Origin: DATLNF01 sp046590575
GTDB lineage: Bacteria > Actinomycetota > Actinomycetes > BP-191
DNA: 12,419 bases
Direction: 5' to 3'
Assembly (NCBI GenBank): GCA_046590575.1
Contig: JBKJUS010000191.1
Coordinates: forward strand, 1 to 12,419
Under the pieces are notes generated by a model. It was given only the letters and a program-made list of their open reading frames with translations, was not told the origin of the DNA and did not search any database. This document shows, piece after piece, positions 6,686 through 12,419 of the stretch. Made by a program: the position numbers and the translations under genes. The first letter of the stretch is position 1. Every line of letters starts with the position of its first letter.

Positions 6686-6727
6686 GGCGGAGGAGCCTGC
6701 GCCCCCGGGGGGCAGGCTCCTTCCGCC
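6686..6727. terminator. Strong hairpin, probable bidirectional terminator
   Basis: The left arm 6686-6700 (GGCGGA then GGAGCCTGC) pairs with the right arm 6712-6727 (GCAGGCTCC, one bulged T, TCCGCC), with a C/G-rich loop that can pair further. It sits between the stop of the secreted-protein gene (6663) and that of the convergent Lrp-type gene (6740). There is no U-tract, as is common for actinobacterial hairpin terminators. Confidence 0.8.
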
Positions 6728-6739
6728 GGCGTGCGAGGG

Positions 6740-7180
6740 TCAGAAAGTGGCCGCGCGGTCTTCGTACGGCGTCGACAGCACGACAGTGGTGCGGGTGGCC
6801 ATGCCGCAGGCGGTCCGGATGTCCTGCAGAAGGGACTCCAGCGCACCGGGCGACGCCACCCGCACTTTGAGCACGTAGCTCTGGTCCCCGGCCACGCTGT
6901 AGCAAGCCTCGATCGCTCCGAGGTGAGCGAGCTTCTCCGGTGCGTCGTCGGGCGCGCTCGGGTCGATCGGAGTGAGCGAGATGAAGGCGGTGATCGGCAG
7001 ACCGACTACCTCGGCGTCGACGACCGCTCGATAGCCGAGGATGACCCCACGTTCCTCGAGCCGCTTAACCCGACTGTGTACGGCGGAGACCGACAGCCCG
7101 GTCTCCTTCGCCAGGTCGGTGAAGCTCATCCGGCCGTCCGCGGCGAGGGCGATCACGATTTGGCGGTCCATGTCCTCCAC
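6740..7180 (-). CDS. Lrp/AsnC family transcriptional regulator
   Basis: Amino-acid-responsive DNA-binding protein, 146 aa. The N-terminal winged helix-turn-helix runs MDRQIVIALAADGRMSFTDL / AKETGLSVSAVHSRVKRLEE (about 4-43), followed by GVILGYRAVVD and the RAM effector-binding domain (about 60-140) with the usual CYSVAGDQSYVLKVRV turn. Start GTG 7180 is preceded by TAGGGT 7 nt upstream and lacks a ribosome binding site, fitting a leaderless transcript; ATG 7171 is an alternative three codons in. It lies 30 bp downstream of the second hydroxylase gene in the same direction as the kamA operon, so it is a natural candidate for a lysine- or beta-lysine-responsive regulator of this locus. Lrp-type regulators adjacent to lysine catabolic genes are known (mycobacterial LrpA next to lat). 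The effector is inferred from context only. Confidence 0.92.
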   Translation of the reverse strand: MEDMDRQIVIALAADGRMSFTDLAKETGLSVSAVHSRVKRLEERGVILGYRAVVDAEVVGLPITAFISLTPIDPSAPDDAPEKLAHLGAIEACYSVAGDQSYVLKVRVASPGALESLLQDIRTACGMATRTTVVLSTPYEDRAATF

Positions 7181-7187
7181 GGCCCGG

Positions 7188-7193
7188 ACCCTA
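7188..7193 (-). promoter_or_regulatory. Candidate -10 hexamer of the Lrp-type regulator
   Basis: Minus-strand TAGGGT (TAnnnT) followed by 7 nt and then GTG 7180, the spacing expected for a leaderless message. It suggests the regulator can be transcribed on its own in addition to any read-through from the operon upstream. Confidence 0.35.
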
Positions 7194-7210
7194 CTCGCGG
7201 CGCTGCCCTT

Positions 7211-7837
7211 CTAGCGCAGGTGCGCCAACGACACGGCGGTCGGCGACAGCGGGACCTCGTCCTTCGTCGGGTAGGTGCCGAGCAGGCGGTCGCCCAGCCC
7301 GGACGTCACGCCGTACCAGTAGTTCTCGTTGCGGAAGTGGTGTAGCCGGTGTGCTCGCCACAGGCCTTTGTAAAAGCTGTGCCGGGGGACGTAGTCGGTG
7401 TGGATCAGGTGATGCGTCCACTCGTAGGCGAGGGTCGTCAGCATGGACACCGTGAGCCCGGTCGCGACCGCCCAGGAGGTGTACGCCGCGATCGCCCAGC
7501 CGAGCGCTTGGAGCACGAGGAAGCCGCGCACCACCTTGACGTACAGGAAGATGAAGGTGGGATCCTTCGGGTCTCGGTGATGGCGACGGTGTGACCGGCC
7601 GGGGCTGGGGTCGAGGCGTCGCCCGGCGACCTCGCGCGGCTTCCAGTGCAGGACGTAGACGTGAATCAGCCACTCGACGACCGGCTGCACGGCGAGCAGG
7701 GCGAGCGCCACGACGAGGTCGGCCAGCGACCAACGTCCGACGATCAGGCGGGCCGCAACGGCCACGGCTGATCCGGCGAAGAGAAGGCGTGGAGAGGCGT
7801 GCGCGATGAAGCCACGCGCCGCCTGCGCCAGCGTCAT
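7211..7837 (-). CDS. Membrane hydroxylase, fatty acid hydroxylase/sterol desaturase superfamily (copy 2)
   Basis: 208-aa predicted integral membrane non-haem di-iron oxygenase. Hydrophobic segments lie around 17-35, 38-63, 100-128 and 128-146. The histidine clusters that bind iron in this superfamily are all present: H59-x4-H64 (EWLIHVYVLH), H83-xx-H86-H87 (HRRHH), H142/H143-H146 (EWTHHLIHTDY) and H163-xx-H166-H167 (RAHRLHHFRNENYWYG). Start ATG 7837 overlaps the stop of copy 1 by 4 bp (ATGA), so translation is coupled; the longer frame from 8053 lies inside copy 1 and is rejected. Clearly a paralogue of copy 1: EWL.HV.VLH, LAYEWTH.LIHTDY.PR, WRAHRLHHFRNE.YW.G and the C-terminal DEV.LSPTA.SL are shared. 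Substrate unknown; relatives hydroxylate sterols, sphingolipids, carotenoids or amino-acid lipids. Confidence 0.88.
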   Translation of the reverse strand: MTLAQAARGFIAHASPRLLFAGSAVAVAARLIVGRWSLADLVVALALLAVQPVVEWLIHVYVLHWKPREVAGRRLDPSPGRSHRRHHRDPKDPTFIFLYVKVVRGFLVLQALGWAIAAYTSWAVATGLTVSMLTTLAYEWTHHLIHTDYVPRHSFYKGLWRAHRLHHFRNENYWYGVTSGLGDRLLGTYPTKDEVPLSPTAVSLAHLR

Positions 7838-8466
7838 GCGCTGCGGCCGGCGGGCTCCAGGCTGGCAGCCGTGGGGGAGAGTTCTACTTCGTCGCGCGAC
7901 GGGCCGGTGTGCAGCACGGTGTCGGCCAGGGTCGAGGTGATGCCGAACCAATAGCGCTCGTTGCGGAAGTGGTGCAGCCGGTGGGCGCGCCAGATGCTGC
8001 GGTAGAACCGTGAACGGGGTGCATAGTCGGTGTGGATGAGGAAGTGCGTCCACTCATAGGCCAGCGTGCCGGTGAGCGCGACGACCAGGACGGTGCCGAG
8101 GCGCGGTGAGTCAGTCGCGAACGCGAGCCACCACAGCGCGGCGTAGAGCACCTTGGTCGCCAGCAGGAAGCGGACGTCGATGAAGACGTGCTCGAGGTCG
8201 CGTGGCCGTCCGTGGTGCACGCGGTGCGATGCCCCCACATCGAGCGTCCGGCCCAGCACGAAGCGTGGCGGCGCATGGAGCACGAAGACATGCACGAGCC
8301 ACTCCACCCAGGGCTGGAGCGAGAACTGACCCACCGCAAGGAGCAGATCTCCGGTGCCGATCGGTCCGACTGCTGCCCGCAGCGACAGGCTGATCGACAG
8401 GGCACCGAGCAGCAGGGACGCGCTTGGACGTCGGACGAAGTTCCAGGCAGCGGCGCGGAGGGTCAC
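7834..8466 (-). CDS. Membrane hydroxylase, fatty acid hydroxylase/sterol desaturase superfamily (copy 1)
   Basis: 210-aa predicted membrane di-iron oxygenase, paralogue of the gene directly after it. Histidine motifs: H59-x4-H64 (EWLVHVFVLH), H81-xx-H84-H85 (HRVHH), H141-x3-H145 (EWTHFLIH) and H162-xx-H165-H166 (RAHRLHHFRNERYWFG). Hydrophobic stretches at about 16-32, 38-62, 100-116 and 123-138 alternate with the His motifs, which should face the cytoplasm. The start is GTG 8466, 12 bp after the kamA stop; no strong ribosome binding site is seen, so it probably depends on translation of kamA. The stop overlaps the start of copy 2. The two copies differ mainly in the N-terminal third and in the segment after HxxHH, so they may have different substrates or work as a pair. 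Small for the superfamily (often 250-350 aa) but with a complete His set. Confidence 0.88.
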   Translation of the reverse strand: MTLRAAAWNFVRRPSASLLLGALSISLSLRAAVGPIGTGDLLLAVGQFSLQPWVEWLVHVFVLHAPPRFVLGRTLDVGASHRVHHGRPRDLEHVFIDVRFLLATKVLYAALWWLAFATDSPRLGTVLVVALTGTLAYEWTHFLIHTDYAPRSRFYRSIWRAHRLHHFRNERYWFGITSTLADTVLHTGPSRDEVELSPTAASLEPAGRSA

Positions 8467-8478
8467 CGGACCATCGAA

Positions 8479-9858
8479 TCAGGCAGTGGCCTGCTCGCGC
8501 CACCACGCCTGACCGGTGGCCGACAGCGAGGAGATCGGGTCGTAGTAGGAGTAGCGGCGGGTCAGTGCATCGGGGTCGGTGTGCTCGATGCCGGTGCGGT
8601 AGTTCTTCGTCCAGTACGAGATGCCGCGATCGCGGTCGTAGTCGTCGACCTGATGCACCCAACGCTTGCCGACGAACGGCACATCGCACACGATGCGAGG
8701 CGTCGCAAACCCCGGCAGATATCCCATGATCGCGTGCTGCAGCGACTGCGCCTCGGCGACGCTGACGCGCCAGTGCTCGCTGTTGGGGATCATGTCGCAC
8801 ATGTAGAAGTAGTAGGGCAGCACCTTGGCGCCGTCCTGCAGCGCGAAGCACAGCTCGAGCAGTGCCTGGGGCGTCGCGTTGACGCCGCGCATGAGAACGC
8901 CCTGATTGCGCACGTCGCGCACGCCGGCCTCGAGCATCGCCCGAGTGGCCTTGGCGACGAGCGGGGTGACGGTCTGCGCGTGGTTGACGTGAGTGTGGAT
9001 CGCCAGGTCGACACCGCGGTCGAACGCGGTGCGCGCTAGGCGCTCCATGCCTGTGACGACGTCGGGCTGGAGCCAGTGCTGGGGCATCGCAGCCAACGCC
9101 TTGGTCGCCAGTCGGATGTCGCGGATCGACTCGATCTCGAGCAGTGCGGCGACGAAGGCCTCGAGCTGGTGCCAGGGCAGGTTGGCGACATCGCCACCGC
9201 TGACGACGACGTCGCGGACGCCCGGCGTACGACGCAGGTAGTCGAGCATGTCGGCGTAGCGATCGGCCGGCTTGGCCAGGAACTTCAGCTTGGCCACCTG
9301 CGGCACTGAGTTACCCACGAGGTCCATGCGGGTGCAGTGCCCGCAGTACTGCGGGCAGGTCGGCAGCAGCTCGGCGAGGACCTTGGTGGGGTAGCGGTGA
9401 GTCAGGCCTTCGACCGCCCACATGTCGTGCTCGTGCAGCGAATCGCGGCTGGCGTGCGGGTGCGACGGCCACTCCACCTCGCGGTCGGAGAACGCCGGAA
9501 GCATGTAGTGCCGGATCGGGTCGCCGACGAGATCGGTTTCCACCATCGTGTTGAGCATCTGCGGCGGGACGAGCATCGACATCGTCGCCCGCTCGGCCTG
9601 GTCCCGGGCGATGTCTGCGGCAAGCGCGTCAGTGAGGTAGTGACCGAAGACCGACTTGAGCTGGCCGAGGTTCTTGACGCAGTGGGCCCGCTGCCACTGC
9701 GCCGACTCCCACTGCTCCCGCGTGACGGTGGCAAAGCCTGGCAGCCGACGCCAGTCAGGCTCGACCAGGTCCCGCGCGCCGGCGTAGCCGAACGGCTGAG
9801 CATCGCCCACGAGGTCAGGATGCGCCGCCTCGACGGCGATGTGTGCCACGCTTGTCAT
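8479..9858 (-). CDS. kamA: Lysine 2,3-aminomutase (radical SAM, PLP)
   Basis: Converts L-lysine to L-beta-lysine using a [4Fe-4S] cluster, S-adenosylmethionine and pyridoxal phosphate; cytoplasmic and oxygen-sensitive in known members. 459 aa from ATG 9858. The radical SAM motif CxxxCxxC is C168-PQY-C172-GH-C175, within a TIM-barrel region containing VVVSGGDVANLPW and IHTHVNHAQTVTPL. Residues corresponding to the two aspartates that recognise the substrate epsilon-amino group in the clostridial enzyme appear conserved (D355 in YMCDM, D392 in VCDVP), and K398 (VPFVGK) lies at the PLP-lysine position. The usual glycine-rich PGGGGK is replaced by PFVGK. The chain is longer than the roughly 416-aa clostridial enzyme, with extra N-terminal sequence. 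Arginine or glutamate aminomutase is less likely given both aspartates and the divergent kdd gene. First gene of a probable kamA-hydroxylase-hydroxylase(-regulator) operon. Confidence 0.92.
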   Translation of the reverse strand: MTSVAHIAVEAAHPDLVGDAQPFGYAGARDLVEPDWRRLPGFATVTREQWESAQWQRAHCVKNLGQLKSVFGHYLTDALAADIARDQAERATMSMLVPPQMLNTMVETDLVGDPIRHYMLPAFSDREVEWPSHPHASRDSLHEHDMWAVEGLTHRYPTKVLAELLPTCPQYCGHCTRMDLVGNSVPQVAKLKFLAKPADRYADMLDYLRRTPGVRDVVVSGGDVANLPWHQLEAFVAALLEIESIRDIRLATKALAAMPQHWLQPDVVTGMERLARTAFDRGVDLAIHTHVNHAQTVTPLVAKATRAMLEAGVRDVRNQGVLMRGVNATPQALLELCFALQDGAKVLPYYFYMCDMIPNSEHWRVSVAEAQSLQHAIMGYLPGFATPRIVCDVPFVGKRWVHQVDDYDRDRGISYWTKNYRTGIEHTDPDALTRRYSYYDPISSLSATGQAWWREQATA

Positions 9859-9928
9859 GGCACCACGGTACGGGAGATTATCCTGTCAAGCAAAGCTATC
9901 GCCGGATATTTTCGAGGAGTTCGAGGCT
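9859..9928. promoter_or_regulatory. Divergent kamA/kdd control region
   Basis: 70 bp, visibly more AT-rich than its surroundings. Towards kamA (minus strand) TACCGT (9870-9865) lies 6 nt before the ATG, with TTGCTT (9893-9888) 17 nt further upstream: a plausible leaderless promoter. A perfect TTGACA (9889-9884) is also present but has no -10 at normal distance. Towards kdd a weak CTGTCA (9883-9888), 16 nt, GATATT (9905-9910) is possible. An imperfect inverted repeat GATTATCC (9876-9883) and GGATATTT (9904-9911) spans both and could bind the Lrp-type regulator encoded nearby; this is inference. Confidence 0.45.
9915..9919 (+). promoter_or_regulatory. Ribosome binding site deciding the kdd start
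   Basis: AGGAG with 9-nt spacing to GTG 9929. It supports this GTG over the far-upstream in-frame start at 9839, which would run through the divergent control region and into kamA. Confidence 0.55.
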
Positions 9929-10960
9929 GTGAGCGTTACTCATTCACCCGTTGGTCTGCACCGGGTGATCCAGCCGGTGGGCGTGCTGCCCCAAGCGGCG
10001 GAGGTGCTGGACGCCTCGCCCGAGCTGTGGGCCGATGAGACCCGGATACGGGTGGAGCGACTCAACCTCGACGCGGCGTCGTACCGCCAACTGCGCGAGG
10101 CGTACAACGGCGACGGGGTCGCGATCCGCGAGGCGGTACTCGGCATCGTGAGCAGCCGCGGCAAGATGCACAACCCGGTCACCGGGTCCGGCGGCATGCT
10201 GGTCGGGACCGTCGATGAGGTGGGCCCGCTGTCCCCTTTAGGTCTGCGGGTGGGGGAGCGGGTGGCGACGCTCGTCTCTCTCACCTTGACCCCGCTCTCC
10301 CTCACCGATGGGCTGGTGCACTGGGACGGCAGGTCCGAGCAGGTGCCAACAGCCGGACACGCGATTCTGTTCGGACGGTCCATCGCAGCTGTACTGCCAG
10401 AGGACCTGCCGACGCCGCTGGCGCTGGCAGTCCTCGACGTGTGCGGGGCGCCAGCACTGGTGGCTCGGGTGTGCGCCGTTCGCGACGCACCGTCGGTCGC
10501 GGTGATCGGCGGCGCGGGCAAGTCCGGCTCGCTTGCTCTCGCCGCGGCCCGGCGGGCCGGCGCCCGGCGTACGGTCGGCGTCGTGCCGCACGACGAGGAA
10601 GCTGTCCTGTTACGGGAGTGCAGCCTCGCGGATGAGGTCGTCGTTGCCGATGCACGTGACCCCGTCGCGTTGGCCGCTGCGGTGGGCGAGCCGGTTGACG
10701 TGACCGTGGTCTGCGTCGACGTTCCCGGGTGCGAGCACGGTGCGATCCTGGCGACCGCTGAGGCCGGCACCGTCATCTTCTTCTCGATGGCGACGTCGTT
10801 CACGGCGGCCGCGCTGGGTGCCGAGGGGCTGGCTGCCGATGTGACCATGCTGGTCGGCAACGGCTACGTGCCCGGACACTCAGCGATGGCGCTCGACCTG
10901 CTGCGCACCGAGCCCGGCGTACGTCGACTCTTCGAGGCCCGGCTCCGGGAGTCGGCGTGA
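9929..10960 (+). CDS. kdd: L-erythro-3,5-diaminohexanoate dehydrogenase
   Basis: NAD(P)-dependent oxidative deamination of 3,5-diaminohexanoate to 5-amino-3-oxohexanoate, the third step of lysine fermentation after lysine 2,3-aminomutase and lysine 5,6-aminomutase. 343 aa from GTG 9929, close to the usual length of Kdd. The Kdd hallmark is clear: GLHRVIQPVGVLPQ near the N-terminus (9-22) and RGKMHNPVTGSGGMLVGTV (77-95). A Rossmann nucleotide site follows at 192-200 (VIGGAGKSG), then FFSMATSFTAAALGAEG and MLVGNGYVPGH. It lacks the zinc-ligand pattern of ordinary medium-chain alcohol dehydrogenases, as expected for Kdd. Divergent from kamA; its stop overlaps the amidohydrolase start by 4 bp (GTGA), so the two are translationally coupled. 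Identification rests on remembered family motifs and on the kamA context. Confidence 0.9.
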   Translation: MSVTHSPVGLHRVIQPVGVLPQAAEVLDASPELWADETRIRVERLNLDAASYRQLREAYNGDGVAIREAVLGIVSSRGKMHNPVTGSGGMLVGTVDEVGPLSPLGLRVGERVATLVSLTLTPLSLTDGLVHWDGRSEQVPTAGHAILFGRSIAAVLPEDLPTPLALAVLDVCGAPALVARVCAVRDAPSVAVIGGAGKSGSLALAAARRAGARRTVGVVPHDEEAVLLRECSLADEVVVADARDPVALAAAVGEPVDVTVVCVDVPGCEHGAILATAEAGTVIFFSMATSFTAAALGAEGLAADVTMLVGNGYVPGHSAMALDLLRTEPGVRRLFEARLRESA

Positions 10961-12419
10961 CGGCTGTGCTCTGGCTCGCCGACCGGATCGCCCCGGGTCC
11001 GTCTCGTGACGACGCGATGCTGACGGACGGCGACCGAATCCGGTGGGTCGGTCCGGCGTCGGCCTGCCCGGAAGTCCCTGATGTGACGAACGACCTGCGT
11101 GGCACGGTCATCACGCCCGCGTTCGTCGACGCGCACGTGCATGCCACCGCCACCGGGCTGGCGCTCGACGGCCTCGACCTGCACGGGGCGACGTCACTCG
11201 CCGACGCCCTCGATCGGCTCGCCGCCCATGCGCGCAGCAGGCCGGGGGAGGTGCTGCGCGGCACCGGATGGGACGAGTCGACCTGGCCGGAACGCCGGGC
11301 ACCCACTGCTGCCGAGCTCGACCGAGCGACCGGCGACGCCGTGGTCTACCTCGCCCGCGCGGATGTGCACGGCGCGGTCGCGTCAAGTGCGCTGCTGGCC
11401 CGCTGCGACCTGGCGGGGGTCGACGGGTTGGTGGGCGACGGGCTCGTGCGACTTGATGCGCACCACGTCGTACGCCGGGAGGTCAACAGCGCCCTGTCCT
11501 TCGCAGAGACAGGGCAGGCGCAGCGCCGCACCCTGGCGGAGGCCGCGCGGCTCGGCGTTGGCGCGGTCCACGAGATGGCCGGTCCGGAGATCGGCGGCAT
11601 CGACGACCTCGAAGCCTTGCTCGCCCTGGCCGAGCGCGAGCCGACGGTGGACGTCGTCGCGTACTGGGGCGCGCTCGGCGACCTCGAGACGGTGCGTCGG
11701 CTCGGCCTGGTTGGCGCTGGGGGAGACCTGTTCTGCGACGGATCGATCGGGTCGCACACGGCGGCGCTGCACGCGCCCTACGCCGACGCGCCGACGGAAG
11801 GAGTGCTCCGGTTCGCTCTCGAGGAGCTGGTGGAGCACATCGCGATGATGGTCAGGGCCGGCCTGCAGAGCGGCTTCCACGTCATCGGCGACGCGGCGGT
11901 CGACCAGGTGCTAGCGGCGTACGAACAGGTGGCCGAGCAGGTCGGGGCCGAGGCGGTGCGAGTCGGCCGTCATCGACTGGAGCACGTCGAGATGGCAAGT
12001 CCGGAAGCGATCGCGCGGATGGCAGCACTGCGCATCACGGCCAGCGTGCAGCCTGCCTTCGACGCCACCTGGGGCGGACCGGAGCTCATGTACGTCGATC
12101 GGCTCGGACCGGAACGCGGTGTCGCGCTCAACCCCTTCGCCGCCATGTCGCGGGCCGGCGTCCTGTTAGCTCTCGGCTCGGACTCACCGGTCACGTCGAT
12201 TGATCCCTGGGGTGGCGTCCGCGGAGCCGTGCACCACCGCACCCGTTCCTCGGCGATCTCCGTCCGCGACGCATTCCACGCGGCAACGGCGGGCGGTCAC
12301 GCAGCAGCCGGCAGTCCGGACGGTCGGCTGGTCGTCGGCGCCCGGGTGACCTTTGCGGCCTGGGAAGCCACGTCGACCAACCCCACCCTGTGGGCGCAAC
12401 TCGCCGACCCATCGGCGAG
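10957..12419 (+). CDS. Amidohydrolase family 3 (YtcJ-like) enzyme, 3'-truncated by the window
   Basis: Open from GTG 10957 to the window end with no stop (487 codons); the family is usually about 500-560 aa, so little is missing. Predicted metal-dependent hydrolase: a small N-terminal beta domain (1-45), then the metal motif TPAFVDAHVHATATG (H60, H62), LFCDGSIGSHTAALHAPY (around 258-275), GFHVIGDAAVDQV (H308, D312), RHRLEHVEM (H343) and ALGSDSPVTSIDPWGG (D389), the standard order of the Amidohydrolase_3 family. It probably hydrolyses a C-N bond (amide, cyclic amide or imine), but the substrate cannot be read from sequence. Overlap with kdd implies a role in or next to lysine degradation. No hydrolase of this type is part of the classical pathway. 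No signal peptide is seen, so it is probably cytoplasmic. Confidence 0.9.
   Translation, partial: MTAVLWLADRIAPGPSRDDAMLTDGDRIRWVGPASACPEVPDVTNDLRGTVITPAFVDAHVHATATGLALDGLDLHGATSLADALDRLAAHARSRPGEVLRGTGWDESTWPERRAPTAAELDRATGDAVVYLARADVHGAVASSALLARCDLAGVDGLVGDGLVRLDAHHVVRREVNSALSFAETGQAQRRTLAEAARLGVGAVHEMAGPEIGGIDDLEALLALAEREPTVDVVAYWGALGDLETVRRLGLVGAGGDLFCDGSIGSHTAALHAPYADAPTEGVLRFALEELVEHIAMMVRAGLQSGFHVIGDAAVDQVLAAYEQVAEQVGAEAVRVGRHRLEHVEMASPEAIARMAALRITASVQPAFDATWGGPELMYVDRLGPERGVALNPFAAMSRAGVLLALGSDSPVTSIDPWGGVRGAVHHRTRSSAISVRDAFHAATAGGHAAAGSPDGRLVVGARVTFAAWEATSTNPTLWAQLADPSA

Noticed and set aside
9884..9889. Perfect TTGACA on the minus strand as the kamA -35 box
   Set aside because: At 17 nt downstream there is no -10 (GTGGTG), and the nearest TAnnnT is only 13 nt away; TTGCTT at 9893-9888 has the right spacing instead.
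11099..11848. Alternative + strand frame inside the amidohydrolase gene
   Set aside because: Arg/Ser-rich translation with no motif; the frame from 10957 is continuous to the window end with a full Amidohydrolase_3 motif series.
6740..12419. CRISPR array, toxin-antitoxin pair or phage defence island
   Set aside because: No regularly spaced repeats and no nuclease, toxin or defence motifs; all genes fit metabolism, membrane modification or regulation.

Overview
The window is very GC-rich, with GC-ending codons, GTG starts, and several genes that have an actinobacterial -10 hexamer (TAnnnT) about 6-8 nt upstream of the start codon, so they are probably leaderless. The gene content (divergent FenA-type exonuclease / M24 peptidase pair as in mycobacteria, GlpD, Lrp/AsnC regulator, matrixin-like protease) points to an actinomycete (Actinomycetota). 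I cannot assign a genus from the sequence alone.

Layout. (1) 2-79 is the 3' tail of an unidentified + strand gene, converging on glpD (minus strand, 105-1799), the FAD-dependent glycerol-3-phosphate dehydrogenase. (2) 1892-2767 encodes a membrane-anchored matrixin-like zinc protease on the + strand. (3) 2768-2866 is a striking palindrome: two perfectly matching 36-bp arms around a 27-nt spacer, between two convergent genes. The right arm also encodes, in frame, the last 12 residues of the neighbouring exonuclease. (4) 2828-3775 (minus) is a FenA-like 5'-3' exonuclease/flap endonuclease, divergent from an M24 Xaa-Pro peptidase (3820-4947). The peptidase stop codon shares one base with the start of an acyl-CoA dehydrogenase (4947-6104). 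(5) 6105-6414 is a 310-bp non-coding stretch with several potential RNA pairings and a possible 22-codon leader peptide, followed by an 82-residue secreted protein (6415-6663) and a strong hairpin terminator.

(6) 6740-12419 is the most interesting region, a lysine catabolism locus of the beta-lysine type. Lysine 2,3-aminomutase (kamA, minus) is divergent from 3,5-diaminohexanoate dehydrogenase (kdd, plus). These are steps 1 and 3 of the lysine fermentation pathway best known from clostridia and fusobacteria. kdd overlaps by 4 bp an Amidohydrolase_3 family gene that runs off the window. Downstream of kamA, in the same direction, are two tandem, paralogous histidine-rich membrane hydroxylases of the fatty acid hydroxylase/sterol desaturase superfamily, which overlap each other by 4 bp, and then an Lrp/AsnC regulator. 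The hydroxylase pair and the amidohydrolase have no place in the textbook pathway and are the best candidates for undescribed biology here. Lysine 5,6-aminomutase (kamDE), kce and kal are not in the window and, if present, may lie beyond position 12419.
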